A stretch of DNA of 64,000 nt from Sideroxydans sp. (lineage in GTDB: Bacteria; Pseudomonadota; Gammaproteobacteria; Burkholderiales; Gallionellaceae), in contig DAIDAG010000054.1 in the NCBI GenBank assembly GCA_027310725.1, positions 1 to 64,000 on the forward strand. The letters are read 5' to 3'. How positions within the stretch are numbered: position 1 is the first letter of the stretch; every line of letters starts with the position of its first letter. A program made the position numbers and the translations under genes. Positions 16,619 to 25,758 of the stretch are shown one piece after another. The notes under the pieces were generated by a model. That model saw only the letters and a program-made list of their open reading frames with translations. It had not been told where the DNA came from and did no database searches.

Positions 16619-17506
16619 ATGGGAACCACTGTCAGTCATCTGGCCGGAAACGCGGAAAAATCCGCCAGCCTCGACGAAGAGCATTCTCGTCTCGACCGTC
16701 TGTGTCTGGAGGCACTCCGGCACGAGGTGATGGCCTGGCCCAAGCCAGGCCTGGTCTCGCCGGTCGACTCGGGCAGCCACAGCGACATGCACTTGGGTAC
16801 CTTCTTTGCCAGCATGGATGCGCTGCAGGGCAGCTTCTCCAAGCTCGCGCGTGCCGGTGCCGCCGGATCATCCTTCTCCGAGCTGCAGGCGATCGGTATG
16901 GAAGCAGAACACAAGATGCTTTGCGCCACCGGCGGTATCAATACGCATCGCGGTGCGATCTTCAACCTGGGTCTGCTTGCGGCGGCGGCGGCGCGGCGCA
17001 TGGCGGACGAGACGCTGGCGGGGCTGGAATGCGGCGCTGTCGTCACCAAGGCATGGGGCGCAGGGATTCTCGCAGGCCGCAAGGAATCGCATGCCTCGCA
17101 CGGCAACCATGTGTTCAGGAGGTTCGCGGCCGGCGGCGCGCGCACGGAAGCGGCCGCGGGTTTTCCGACTGTCTACAGCATCGGCCTGCCGGTCTTGCGC
17201 CGCCTCCTTCAAGCCGGCCATGATCGCGAAACGGCACTGATCGGCACCCTGATGACCCTGATGGAACACCTGCCCGACACCAATGTGCTGTGGCGCGACG
17301 GGGAAAGCGGGCTCGATTTCGTGCGCGGCTCGGCCGCCGGTTTCAATCGCTCGGGTGGAGTGGATACGCCGGGCTGGCGGGCACGATTGCTGGTCCTTCA
17401 TCGCGCTTTCATTGCACGTAATCTCAGTCCGGGAGGCAGTGCCGATCTGGTGGCAGCGACCTGGGCGGTGCATCAGCTCGAAACCTTGCATTCGCTCCCC
17501 GATTGA
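16619..17506 (+). CDS. mdcB: Triphosphoribosyl-dephospho-CoA synthase
   Basis: MdcB, about 295 residues, is related to CitG and makes 2'-(5''-triphosphoribosyl)-3'-dephospho-CoA from ATP and dephospho-CoA. Seen are EVMAWPKPGLVSPVDSGSH, GGINTHRGAIFNLGLL and LMEHLPDTN, all typical of the CitG/MdcB family. The ATG at 16619 directly follows the mdcG stop; an in-frame ATG at 16583 inside mdcG is an alternative. Neither has a strong ribosome site, so translation is probably coupled. Confidence 0.9.
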   Translation: MGTTVSHLAGNAEKSASLDEEHSRLDRLCLEALRHEVMAWPKPGLVSPVDSGSHSDMHLGTFFASMDALQGSFSKLARAGAAGSSFSELQAIGMEAEHKMLCATGGINTHRGAIFNLGLLAAAAARRMADETLAGLECGAVVTKAWGAGILAGRKESHASHGNHVFRRFAAGGARTEAAAGFPTVYSIGLPVLRRLLQAGHDRETALIGTLMTLMEHLPDTNVLWRDGESGLDFVRGSAAGFNRSGGVDTPGWRARLLVLHRAFIARNLSPGGSADLVAATWAVHQLETLHSLPD

Positions 17507-17507
17507 T

Positions 17508-18440
17508 ATGCGGCTCGCCATATTGTGCTCGGGACAGGCAGGGCAGCATCGCAACATGCTGGATGAGCTGCTGGTCGCATCCGAATGCGAATCCGTCCGC
17601 CGGGCGGCAAGCGAAGTGCTGGGGCAGGATGTCGCGCAATGGTGGGGCGAACTCGATGACAGCGAGATATTCCTCAATTCGAATGCGCAATTCGCCATCG
17701 CCTATTACCAGATCGCGACCTGGGTACGGATCGCCGCGCAATTGCCTGAAGTAGCCCTGGTCGCGGGTTATTCGCTGGGAGAATTGATCGCCTATTATGT
17801 TGCTGGGGCGCTGACAGCAAATGAGACTTTCAGGCTAGTGCGAGAGCGGGCGCGCCTGATGGATGAGGCAGCGGCCGGTGTCGAAAGAGATGGCGGCTGC
17901 ATGGTGTTGTGGCGTGGCAGGGTTTCTCCCGCCGCATTGGCCGCACGCGATCATGCAGTCGCTGAATACGGTCTGGATGTTGCCATCAAACGTCGGCATG
18001 GCGAAGAAGTGCTTGCCGGACCGGGAGATGCGATCGCGCATTTTGTCGCCGATCTGCAAGCGATGAATCCGGGCCTGGTGCGCTTGCCCGTTACGGTTCC
18101 CGCTCACAGCCACTATCTCGCGCGGGCTGCCACCGCGTTTCGCGACATCCTGGCTGCAAGTGCTATCGCGGCGCCGAGGATCACTGTGCTGGGCGCGGTC
18201 GATGCGATGCCGGTCCGTTCGCGCGAAGCGGCGATCGATGCGCTGTCGCGCCAGATCGCAACGACGATCCGATGGGACGGGTGCATGGAGGCACTGGCGG
18301 AATCCGGTATCGATAGAGTGATCGAGCTCGGGCCGGGAAACGATCTGGCCAAACTGGTCGGGGCGGAACACCCGCAGATCGCGGCACACGCCGTCGGGGA
18401 TTTCGGCGATTACAGGGCGTTGGCGGATTGGCTGCATTAG
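17508..18440 (+). CDS. mdcH: Malonate decarboxylase epsilon subunit (malonyl-CoA:ACP transacylase)
   Basis: The 310-residue MdcH is a FabD-like malonyltransferase that first loads malonate on the carrier. The nucleophile motif is GYSLGE (serine about residue 91), where fatty-acid FabD has GHSLGE; this GYS form is usual in MdcH. The oxyanion segment SGQAGQ lies near the N-terminus and PVTVPAHSH carries the second catalytic histidine. The ATG at 17508 starts one base after the mdcB stop, much downstream of the open frame's first codon. Confidence 0.9.
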   Translation: MRLAILCSGQAGQHRNMLDELLVASECESVRRAASEVLGQDVAQWWGELDDSEIFLNSNAQFAIAYYQIATWVRIAAQLPEVALVAGYSLGELIAYYVAGALTANETFRLVRERARLMDEAAAGVERDGGCMVLWRGRVSPAALAARDHAVAEYGLDVAIKRRHGEEVLAGPGDAIAHFVADLQAMNPGLVRLPVTVPAHSHYLARAATAFRDILAASAIAAPRITVLGAVDAMPVRSREAAIDALSRQIATTIRWDGCMEALAESGIDRVIELGPGNDLAKLVGAEHPQIAAHAVGDFGDYRALADWLH

Positions 18441-18507
18441 GGAGCAGGGACATTGTTTTTAAACCGTGGACGAACTGTGCAGGTTCCTCCGCAAAGGGAG
18501 TCAGTCG

Positions 18508-19314
18508 ATGATCAGTTGGGAATTCATTCTGCTTTATATCGCGGCCGGCAGCGTCGCCGGATTTTTGGCCGGACTGTTGGGCGTCGGAGGCGGGGTCGTG
18601 ATCATACCCATCCTGATGTTCATCTTTGCAGCCCAGCATTTTCCGGCCGACCATATGATCCATATCGCGGTCGGCACGTCGCTGGCCAGCATCATGTTCA
18701 CTTCAGTGTCCAGTTTGCGTGTTCACCACGAGCACAGGGCGGTCAACTGGAACATCGTGAAAAGCATTACGCCGGGCATCCTGCTGGGCACCCTGATCGG
18801 CACGTTCATTGCCGCGAAAATTCCCGCCGGTCTGCTCAAGGCTTTCTTTATCGTGTTCCTGTTCTACGTGGCAACGCAGTTGCTGCTCAACATCAGGCCC
18901 AAGCCGGCGCGCCAGCTTCCAGGTACCGGCGGCATGATCGCGGCGGGCGGGTTCATCGGCTTTGTCTCGAGCTTTGTGGGTATCGGCGGGGGTGCCATGT
19001 CCGTACCCTTCATGACCTGGAGCAACGTCAAGATGCACAACGCCATTGGCACTTCGGCGGCGATAGGATTTCCCATCGCGGTTGCAGGAACCGTCGGCTA
19101 TGTGCTGAACGGCTGGTCAACCAGTAACCTGCCGGACTGGTGCTTCGGCTTTGTTCATCTTCCTTCCCTGGCCGGTCTCGTGGTGGCCAGCGTGCTGCTT
19201 GCCCCGTTTGGGGCCAGGGCTGCCCACAAGCTGCCGGTGGAAACACTCAAGAAGATCTTCGCGGCTTTTCTTTACATTATCGGCATCAAGATGCTGTTCG
19301 GTACAATGCAGTAG
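18508..19314 (+). CDS. TauE/SafE-family permease
   Basis: A 268-residue integral membrane protein of the TauE/SafE (TSUP) family with about eight hydrophobic helices and the repeated motifs AGLLGVGGGVVIIP and GIGGGAMSVPF. The family exports or imports small sulfonates, sulfite and organic acids; malonate clusters of other bacteria sometimes include such a permease. It is 67 bases after mdcH, with AAAGGGAG before the ATG at 18508, and probably shares the transcript. Whether it moves malonate in, or acetate out, cannot be told from sequence. Confidence 0.8.
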   Translation: MISWEFILLYIAAGSVAGFLAGLLGVGGGVVIIPILMFIFAAQHFPADHMIHIAVGTSLASIMFTSVSSLRVHHEHRAVNWNIVKSITPGILLGTLIGTFIAAKIPAGLLKAFFIVFLFYVATQLLLNIRPKPARQLPGTGGMIAAGGFIGFVSSFVGIGGGAMSVPFMTWSNVKMHNAIGTSAAIGFPIAVAGTVGYVLNGWSTSNLPDWCFGFVHLPSLAGLVVASVLLAPFGARAAHKLPVETLKKIFAAFLYIIGIKMLFGTMQ

Positions 19315-19332
19315 AGATTCATCGGAGGAGCG

Positions 19333-19593
19333 ATGGGCAGGAAAATCGATTATATTGAAATGGCCGCAACAGAATATTGGCAGGAGACTGGGAAGTCTGA
19401 GCTGGACTCGCTCTGGATCGCGGAATTTTTCCAGGATTACGGCGAGTTGAATGATTTCCCAAGGCATAACCTGGTCGATTTTTATTCATTGGTGCAGAAA
19501 GCGCTGACTATCAATATCGAGAAAGCTGAAAAGCTGGTCCGCTTGCAACGGGATATATCCAGCCGCGCTGCAAAGAGCCAACGTAAACCTTGA
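19333..19593 (+). CDS. Hypothetical small protein
   Basis: I do not recognise this 86-residue soluble protein. It starts with ATG at 19333 behind the strong ribosome site CGGAGGAGC. It is predicted to be mostly helical and mixed-charge, with an acidic aromatic middle (WIAEFFQDYGEL) and a basic tail (SRAAKSQRKP). It follows the TauE/SafE gene by 18 bases and may be the last gene of the malonate transcript, but its role there is not apparent. Confidence 0.6.
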   Translation: MGRKIDYIEMAATEYWQETGKSELDSLWIAEFFQDYGELNDFPRHNLVDFYSLVQKALTINIEKAEKLVRLQRDISSRAAKSQRKP

Positions 19594-19694
19594 TTTGCGA
19601 TCATGTTCGAATCAGGCTTCAATCATTGTAAAGTGTGGGTTGCATTGACGCATTTCAGGCGTCAAATAACTGCCACCACAAAGACAGCTCACAC

Positions 19695-20582
19695 ATGACG
19701 TCTCCAATAATCACTGCCACAAATCTGGTCAGGCAATACCCCGGCGTTCGGGCCGTTGACGGTATCAATCTGTCGATTCCCAGGGGGATATGCTTCGGAC
19801 TGCTAGGTCCCAACGGCGCAGGCAAGACCACGACCATCGAGATACTGGAAGGCATTCACCCCCCAACAAGCGGTTCGGTGCTATACAAAGGCGAGCCGCT
19901 GGGAGCGCGTTATCGGGAAGAGGTTGGCATCCAGTTCCAGCACACTGCGCTGCAGGAGTTTCTGACGGTACGCGAAACGCTGGAGTTGTTTGAACAACTC
20001 TATCAGCAAACCATGCCCATACCGGAGTTGGTCGAGCTGTGTTCGCTGGCGGATATTCTGGAGCGGGACACGCGCAAGATTTCGGGAGGGCAGCGCCAGC
20101 GTCTGTTGCTCGCTTTGGCGCTGATCAACGATCCGGACCTGATCTTCCTGGATGAGCCCACGACAGGGCTGGATCCGCAGGCCAGACGCAATTTCTGGGA
20201 CCTGGTCAAACTGGTCAAGTCCCGCGCAAAGACCATCGTGCTGACCACGCACTATATGGAAGAGGCGTATGCACTTTGCGACGAGATCGCCATCATGGAC
20301 AAGGGGCGGATCGTCTCCCAAGGTACGCCGGCGCAGTTGCTGTCCGAGCATTTTGGTGATGTGGTGTTGCAAATACCCAATGTTGATTCGGTTGGCAGAC
20401 TTGCTGAACTGGGACTGAATGCGGTACAGGCGGGAGATATGCTGGAAATCAGGACCAATCGCCTGCACCATACCCTGCAACAGTTGATGGAAAATGGCAT
20501 CAATCTGGATCGCTTGCGCATTCGCGCCTGGACTCTGGAAGACCTGTTCATCAATGTGACCGGAAAGAAACTCAGTCCATGA
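19695..20582 (+). CDS. ABC transporter ATP-binding protein
   Basis: The 295-residue ATPase has Walker A GPNGAGKTT (about residues 40-48), the signature ISGGQRQR, Walker B LIFLDEPTTGLD and the switch histidine in LTTHYMEEA. This is the ABC-2 exporter type (DrrA/NodI-like). It has a C-terminal extension as in these families. The ATG at 19695 is chosen over an upstream codon because the family starts at about this point. The permease follows with a 4-base overlap, so together they form an exporter; the substrate is unknown. Confidence 0.9.
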   Translation: MTSPIITATNLVRQYPGVRAVDGINLSIPRGICFGLLGPNGAGKTTTIEILEGIHPPTSGSVLYKGEPLGARYREEVGIQFQHTALQEFLTVRETLELFEQLYQQTMPIPELVELCSLADILERDTRKISGGQRQRLLLALALINDPDLIFLDEPTTGLDPQARRNFWDLVKLVKSRAKTIVLTTHYMEEAYALCDEIAIMDKGRIVSQGTPAQLLSEHFGDVVLQIPNVDSVGRLAELGLNAVQAGDMLEIRTNRLHHTLQQLMENGINLDRLRIRAWTLEDLFINVTGKKLSP

Positions 20583-21586
20583 AAAAATTCCTTGCCGTAT
20601 TGCATGCCCGCAACATGGAGTTCCTGCGCGATCGCTCCGCTTTGGCATGGAATCTCGCGATGCCGTTCTTGCTGGTGATCGGTCTGGCCTTCACATTTTC
20701 GAGCAGCAACAAGGAAATCTACAAGATCGGCATCGTTGGAGGCATCGAGAAATTGCACAGCATCGCACCCGCGCTGCAATCGACAAAATACATCCAGTTC
20801 ATCCCGTACGATGACCTCGACACGGCCATCGGCAAGGTGAGACACCATCAAATGGACATGCTGATCGATGTCAGCGGCGCGCCAAAATACTGGGTCAACT
20901 CAAGCTCACCCAATGGTTATCTGCTGGAGCGCATCATATGGGGGGCAGAGGGAAGCCGGTTCGAAAGGCAGACTGTCGAAGGTGCGGAGATACGCTATGT
21001 CGACTGGTTCCTGCCCGGCATTCTCGGCATGAACATGATGTTCGCCTGCCTGTTTGGCGTCGGTTTTGTGATTGTGCGTTACCGCAAGAACGGCTTCCTG
21101 AAACGCCTGAAGGCAACGCCGCTGGGCGCTTTCCAATTCCTGTTTGCGCAACTGGTCTCGCGTTTGCTGTTGATCCTTGTCATCACCACGATCGTATACA
21201 CCGGCTGCAATATGTTCATCGGATTCAATATGCAGGGATCCTATTGGACGTTGCTGCTTGTGACGGCTCTGGGAGCAACAAGCTTGATCTCCATCGGTCT
21301 GCTCATCGCGGCGCATACTGCCAGCGAAGAACTGGCCGGCGGCATGCTCAATATCGTGACCTGGCCGATGATGTTGCTGTCGGGCGCGTGGTTTTCACTC
21401 GAAGGCGCACAAGTCTGGGTGCAAAAACTGGCGCTGATCTTTCCGCTGACCCATTTGATCTCGGCTGCGCGCGCGATCATGAATGAAGGCGCTACGCTAT
21501 CCCAGGTGATGCCCCATGTCTGGGTGCTCGCGCTGACGAGCGTGATCTTTATCGCGATCGGTGCGTATGTATTTAAATGGGAATGA
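20579..21586 (+). CDS. ABC-2 type transporter permease
   Basis: This 335-residue membrane protein begins with a short cytoplasmic segment, a first helix (about 22-40), a periplasmic domain and then five helices from about residue 145, as in the ABC2_membrane permease family (YhhJ/DrrB/NodJ). The conserved stretch near RYRKNGFLKRLKATPLGAF is the coupling helix region that contacts the ATPase. It overlaps the ATPase gene with ATGA. No transcription partner follows; the next gene is on the other strand. Confidence 0.87.
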   Translation: MKKFLAVLHARNMEFLRDRSALAWNLAMPFLLVIGLAFTFSSSNKEIYKIGIVGGIEKLHSIAPALQSTKYIQFIPYDDLDTAIGKVRHHQMDMLIDVSGAPKYWVNSSSPNGYLLERIIWGAEGSRFERQTVEGAEIRYVDWFLPGILGMNMMFACLFGVGFVIVRYRKNGFLKRLKATPLGAFQFLFAQLVSRLLLILVITTIVYTGCNMFIGFNMQGSYWTLLLVTALGATSLISIGLLIAAHTASEELAGGMLNIVTWPMMLLSGAWFSLEGAQVWVQKLALIFPLTHLISAARAIMNEGATLSQVMPHVWVLALTSVIFIAIGAYVFKWE

Positions 21587-21631
21587 CTTGCAAGCAATGA
21601 CCGGATAGCGCCGACAAATCGCAGGCTGTTC

Positions 21632-21982
21632 CTACTTCGCCAGACTTAATACAAACTGGACCAGTTCCCTGATATCGGCATCCTTCACCGCTGGGGCATT
21701 TCCGGGCATGGGTACCGAGCCCCAATTGCCCGAGCCGCCCCTGGAGACTTTCATGATCAATCCTTCCAGCAAGGGGTATTCAGTTCCCTTGTAGGTATAA
21801 GTGGTCGCGTTCCTGTATTTTTTGGACACATCCATCCAGGCCGGCCCGACAATTTTTTTGTCGACCGAGTGACAAGCGACGCAGTTGTTCTTCCTGGCCA
21901 GTGGAGGCATGTCGGTCGCCATTGCGTTGGCTGCGATTGCCATTCCTGCCGCGGTCATGCCCGCGATGATGATGGATTTCAT
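21632..21982 (-). CDS. Periplasmic c-type cytochrome (c551/c5 type)
   Basis: A 116-residue precursor with a signal peptide (cleavage about after ANAMA) and one haem-binding motif CVACH at residues 34-38. The distal methionine is likely in SVPMPGNA. This matches class I monohaem cytochromes of the c551 type that carry electrons between bc1 or other oxidoreductases and terminal enzymes. The ATG at 21982 has GGGGGAAAG upstream; the longer open frame is not signal-peptide-like. It stands alone between two plus-strand genes. Confidence 0.9.
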   Translation of the reverse strand: MKSIIIAGMTAAGMAIAANAMATDMPPLARKNNCVACHSVDKKIVGPAWMDVSKKYRNATTYTYKGTEYPLLEGLIMKVSRGGSGNWGSVPMPGNAPAVKDADIRELVQFVLSLAK

Positions 21983-22306
21983 CTTTCCCCCTTTTTTATT
22001 GAATATTAACGTTATTTTTATGTTCTCCGGGCCGAGCAACATTCCCGTTGACCGGCGAAGTTCCCATAGGCCGGTAAGGAAGTCAAGCGGGAAGCGTCGC
22101 TATATCCGGTGCGGGCCCATGATGTGTATCCAAGTCTTGTCATCCGACACACAATGTCGGGATATTCCATCTCGTCGGAAAAATAACTGTCCGCAAACAC
22201 TGATGTGCGTTGGCGTACAATTGTGGCAACAACTCAGGCAGCAAATCTGCTTTTCTGCAGATGAATATGACAGAAGTCAGAATTTAATTCGCCAGGAATC
22301 CAGCTT

Positions 22307-22549
22307 ATGACAACAGGCAATCAAAATATGCAAACCGAACCGCCGCTCATCGGGCAAACATACGTTTCGCGCGCCACACCGGATCTGGTTATCTACGTCG
22401 TGGATGTGATCGACTCGGATCTGGATGAGGATTTTGCCTTTATAGTCGAAGGTTGCGATCCTGCCTACAAAGACGACACCACAAACGCCGACGGATATGA
22501 AATTACTTCGGACGTTTGGGCCAGGCACGATTTCGTGCTTGTCGAATAA
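22307..22549 (+). CDS. Hypothetical acidic small protein
   Basis: I do not recognise this 80-residue protein. It is strongly acidic (many Asp and Glu), with a strand-rich central part (YVSRATPDLVIYVVDVID) and one cysteine. It could be a small soluble binding protein. A weak AGGA lies about ten bases before the ATG at 22307. It is convergent with yceI and otherwise without partners. The 324 bases between the cytochrome c start and this gene hold no other gene. Confidence 0.5.
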   Translation: MTTGNQNMQTEPPLIGQTYVSRATPDLVIYVVDVIDSDLDEDFAFIVEGCDPAYKDDTTNADGYEITSDVWARHDFVLVE

Positions 22550-22587
22550 CAAATTCAGGATCGTGCCGAGCCCGCAATGACATTGGT

Positions 22588-23151
22588 TCAGTCCTTGTTG
22601 GCCTCGATCGGAGAATAGAGTTTGATTTCGTCACCGACCATGGGTACGAATTTTGCCATGCCGAATTGAATACGCGAGATGGTGGCGGAGATGTCCGCAC
22701 CGCAGTGCATTTTTCTGGTCAGCGGGAACGGTGCGCAATGGAAATTATCCACGCGCAGGGTCAGAGGGCGGGTCGTGGCGAGCAAGGTGAACTTTCCTTC
22801 GGCACCGACGACTTTGTCGCCGTCGAAGATCAACTTGTCGGAAGTGAAGCGGATGGTCGGGTATTGCGCGACATTAAAAAATTCCTCCCCTTTCATGTGT
22901 TCATCCCACTTGGCGAAACCCATGTCGAGCGAGTTCGCGTCGATGACGATGTCCACGCTGCCTTGCCTGGCGGCGACATCGAGCGTGATCGTGCCGCTGG
23001 ATTTATTGAAGCGACCGCGCTGGGTGGAGTAGCCGAGATGGTTCACTTCGAACATTGGCCAGGTATGTGTCGGATCGATGGTGTAATTGTCCAGGGCGCA
23101 AGCTGGAATGGCGAACAACGCGCCGATAAGGATGAGCAGAGATTTATTCAT
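22588..23151 (-). CDS. yceI: YceI-family periplasmic protein
   Basis: A 187-residue protein with a signal peptide (MNKSLLILIGALFAIPACA) and a YceI lipocalin-like beta barrel that binds isoprenoid or amphiphilic ligands. Typical strands are YTIDPTHTWPMFEVNHLG, GTITLDV and SLDMGFAKWDEHMKG. It follows the cytochrome b561 gene by 52 bases on the same strand; this yceJ-yceI order is widespread in proteobacteria. The ATG at 23151 is preceded by a suitable AAGAA-type site. Function in the pair is not settled. Confidence 0.9.
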   Translation of the reverse strand: MNKSLLILIGALFAIPACALDNYTIDPTHTWPMFEVNHLGYSTQRGRFNKSSGTITLDVAARQGSVDIVIDANSLDMGFAKWDEHMKGEEFFNVAQYPTIRFTSDKLIFDGDKVVGAEGKFTLLATTRPLTLRVDNFHCAPFPLTRKMHCGADISATISRIQFGMAKFVPMVGDEIKLYSPIEANKD

Positions 23152-23203
23152 GGCAGTTCTTTCTTGGACGGTATTTATTGACGGCCAGGTGAGGGCTGCA
23201 TCC

Positions 23204-23746
23204 TCAGGGCTTCCTGCCGAGGAATGGAACCATGCGCGTAAGGACATCATCGCGCTCGATAAGGTGATGCTTGATGGCGGCGCCGACATGGGCGACCACC
23301 AGTCCGAGCATGATGTAATTGAGAATCTCATGCACCTCATGCAGCGAGTCGCCGAGTTCCTTGTTCTTGCCGACCAGGTCGGGCAGAGGCAGCACGCCAA
23401 GCCACACGGTCTGGAACCCTTTTGCGGAACTCATCAGCCAGCCGGTGACGGGAACGGCGAAGATCAATGCATAAAGCAGGTAATGTACGCTTTCGGCGGC
23501 GATCTTTTCCCAGTGCCGCATGGTATCCGGCAGGAGCGGCGGGCGGTGGGTTGATCGCCAGAATACGCGCATCACTGCAAACAGAAACACGGTGACGCCT
23601 ATCCACTTGTGGTAGCTGTATAAGCGCAATTTGGTGGGCGAGAGCGGCAGATCGTGCATGTATAGCCCCAATGGGAATGCGACGAAGATCAACAGGGCGA
23701 TAAGCCAGTGCAGGATCACAGCGGTTTTTGTGTAGCGATCAGCCAT
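23204..23746 (-). CDS. yceJ: Cytochrome b561 (YceJ-like)
   Basis: The 180-residue membrane protein has four hydrophobic helices and the b561 signature, starting RYTKTAVILHWLIALLIF where the histidine in the first helix is a haem ligand; others lie in the YSYHKWIG, SVHYLLYALI and HEVHEIL segments. It carries haem b in the inner membrane and passes electrons between quinol and a periplasmic partner, here probably linked to YceI. It heads a two-gene minus-strand operon. Confidence 0.9.
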   Translation of the reverse strand: MADRYTKTAVILHWLIALLIFVAFPLGLYMHDLPLSPTKLRLYSYHKWIGVTVFLFAVMRVFWRSTHRPPLLPDTMRHWEKIAAESVHYLLYALIFAVPVTGWLMSSAKGFQTVWLGVLPLPDLVGKNKELGDSLHEVHEILNYIMLGLVVAHVGAAIKHHLIERDDVLTRMVPFLGRKP

Positions 23747-24004
23747 TTCTGTCTCTTCAATATCTGTTCTTCTTATCCTAATCCTAGTGAAGAGGTCGGC
23801 TGCGTGTCAATCAAAGTTTTCCGCTTGTACGGACAGGTCCTGTTGAGGACAGGGAGATGCAACTTTTTTTGACCGCAACATTCAAATGCACGCCCGGCCG
23901 GCGTGGCCGGACTTGAAAATCCGGGATTCGCCCGCATCTCGCAGGCCGTGGCCGGGTGTTACACTTCGCGCCGCCTTACATCGTACTTTTGGAGAACTTA
24001 CGCA

Positions 24005-24886
24005 ATGAAACGTATATTTTTGTTCATCCTGACCAATCTCGCGGTCCTGGTGGTTATCAATTTCACGTTGCGCTTGCTGGGCGTGGATCGTGTCCTGGAT
24101 CAAAGCGGCGGGATCAATTTCAGCGCGCTGATGGTGATGTCTGCAGTGATCGGCTTTTCAGGCTCCATCATTTCCCTGCTGATGTCCAAGTGGATGGCCA
24201 AGATGTCGGTCGGAGCCCGGGTCATCGAAAGCCCGCAAGACCCGACAGAACGCTGGCTGGTGGAGACTGTACGCCGCCAGGCACAAGCCGCCGGCATCGG
24301 TATGCCGGAAGTGGCTATCTACGATGCGCCGGACGTGAATGCCTTTGCCACCGGCTGGAACCGGAATGATGCGCTGGTGGCAGTCAGTACCGGTCTGTTG
24401 CACAGCATGAGTCGCGACGAAGCGGAAGCTGTGCTCGGTCACGAGATCAGCCATGTCGCCAACGGGGATATGGTCACGCTCGCGCTGATCCAGGGCGTGG
24501 TCAACACCTTTGTGGTGTTCTTCGCCAAGATCATCGGTATTCTCGTGGATCGCGTGTTGCTGAAGAACGACCCGCGCAACGGCCCCGGTATCGGCGCTTT
24601 CGTCGCCGAGATCGCGGCGCAGATCGTGCTGGGTATCCTGGCCAGCATCATCGTCATGTGGTTCTCGCGTCAGCGTGAATTCCGGGCAGATGCCGGCGGG
24701 GCAAATCTGGCCGGACGGCAGAAGATGATCGCGGCACTGGAGCGGCTGAAGATGAACCATGAGCAAGCCGCGATGCCGCAGAATATGGCAGCGATGGCAA
24801 TCTCCAGCCAGGGCGGATTTTCCAGGCTGTTCATGACGCACCCGCCATTGGATGAACGCATCGAAGCCTTGCGTGCGGGAAAATAA
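24005..24886 (+). CDS. htpX: Membrane zinc metalloprotease HtpX
   Basis: This 293-residue protease degrades damaged inner-membrane proteins together with FtsH. It has two N-terminal helices, then the zinc site HEISH in [13 protein letters not shown], two further helices (about residues 160-215) and the third zinc ligand Glu in [13 protein letters not shown]. The ATG at 24005 follows a rather weak GGAG-type site. It stands alone and is followed by a strong hairpin terminator shared with mlaA. Confidence 0.95.
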   Translation: MKRIFLFILTNLAVLVVINFTLRLLGVDRVLDQSGGINFSALMVMSAVIGFSGSIISLLMSKWMAKMSVGARVIESPQDPTERWLVETVRRQAQAAGIGMPEVAIYDAPDVNAFATGWNRNDALVAVSTGLLHSMSRDEAEAVLGHEISHVANGDMVTLALIQGVVNTFVVFFAKIIGILVDRVLLKNDPRNGPGIGAFVAEIAAQIVLGILASIIVMWFSRQREFRADAGGANLAGRQKMIAALERLKMNHEQAAMPQNMAAMAISSQGGFSRLFMTHPPLDERIEALRAGK

Positions 24887-24910
24887 GCGATAGCGATGTG
24901 CAGAAACAAA

Positions 24911-24936
24911 AACGGCGGGATTAACCCGCCGTTTTT
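24911..24936. terminator. Bidirectional rho-independent terminator
   Basis: AACGGCGGG pairs with CCCGCCGTT across a five-base loop, followed by T-rich sequence on the plus strand and preceded by an A-run that serves as the T-run on the minus strand. It separates the convergent htpX and mlaA genes and fits both. Confidence 0.88.
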
Positions 24937-24939
24937 TAT

Positions 24940-25659
24940 TCAGTCGTCGTCATCGAATTTCTGGCGTGGCGGATTGCCGTCATACACCAGGCTTTGTCGG
25001 TGCTGCAGGTAGGCATCCCGAATGAAGCTGTAACGGTCGATGACCGCATCATCCAGCACTTTCTCCTGTTCCAGCAGGCCGACACGTGTATCCAGGCCCT
25101 CGAGAGCCCAGGCGCTGTTGCGCGTCGGAACATCTTTGGTGTTGCTGATGACGCTAAAGTAGCTGTCCGTGTAGACTCCCGTGCCGTCGCGTATCGTACT
25201 GGGCCCCAGGATAGGCAACACCAGATACGGACCGCTGGGAACTCCCCAATAACCGAGTGTTTGACCGAAATCTTCGTTGTGCTTTTCCAGACGGTCGGTG
25301 ATATTGATCAATCCGAAAATGCCGAACGTGGTGTTGAAAACCACGCGCGCCCCATCGCTGGCAGCTTGCCTGAATTTCAATTGCAGAATGTCGTTGGCGG
25401 TAACCACCACATCGTCCAGATTGGAAAAGAAGTTGCTGACCATGGTCTTGATGGGACTGGGCACGACCTTGTTATAACCTTGTGCAACAGGTTTGACCAC
25501 GGCCCGGTCAAGCGTGTCATTGAATTTGTAGACGCCGCGGTTGAAGGATTCGAAGGGATCTTTTTCCTGGGTGTATGCACTGAGATTGATTGAGCCGCAA
25601 CCTGCCAACAACAGATTTGCAAACAACATGATGGATATTCGCATCAAAAGCATGAACAT
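24940..25659 (-). CDS. mlaA: MlaA (VacJ) phospholipid-transport lipoprotein
   Basis: A 239-residue lipoprotein with lipobox LLAGC (Cys21) and the MlaA domain: DPFESFNRGVYKFNDTLD, VNRxxxN-type helices and the loop FGQTLGYWGVPSGPYLVLP. MlaA removes phospholipids from the outer leaflet of the outer membrane and hands them to the periplasmic Mla carriers. The other mla genes are not here. Starts at 25659 and 25644 are both possible because MFMLLMRIS holds several ATG codons and no ribosome site decides. The tail is acidic (FDDDD). Confidence 0.9.
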   Translation of the reverse strand: MFMLLMRISIMLFANLLLAGCGSINLSAYTQEKDPFESFNRGVYKFNDTLDRAVVKPVAQGYNKVVPSPIKTMVSNFFSNLDDVVVTANDILQLKFRQAASDGARVVFNTTFGIFGLINITDRLEKHNEDFGQTLGYWGVPSGPYLVLPILGPSTIRDGTGVYTDSYFSVISNTKDVPTRNSAWALEGLDTRVGLLEQEKVLDDAVIDRYSFIRDAYLQHRQSLVYDGNPPRQKFDDDD

Positions 25660-25758
25660 GTAGGTGAGCCGAAAGAATAGTTTTGATTATAGAGGGAAAT
25701 CGGCGCCTGTTGCATCCGTCTTGTTGCAATCTGCGCAAAGCGTTTAGTATGCACGACT

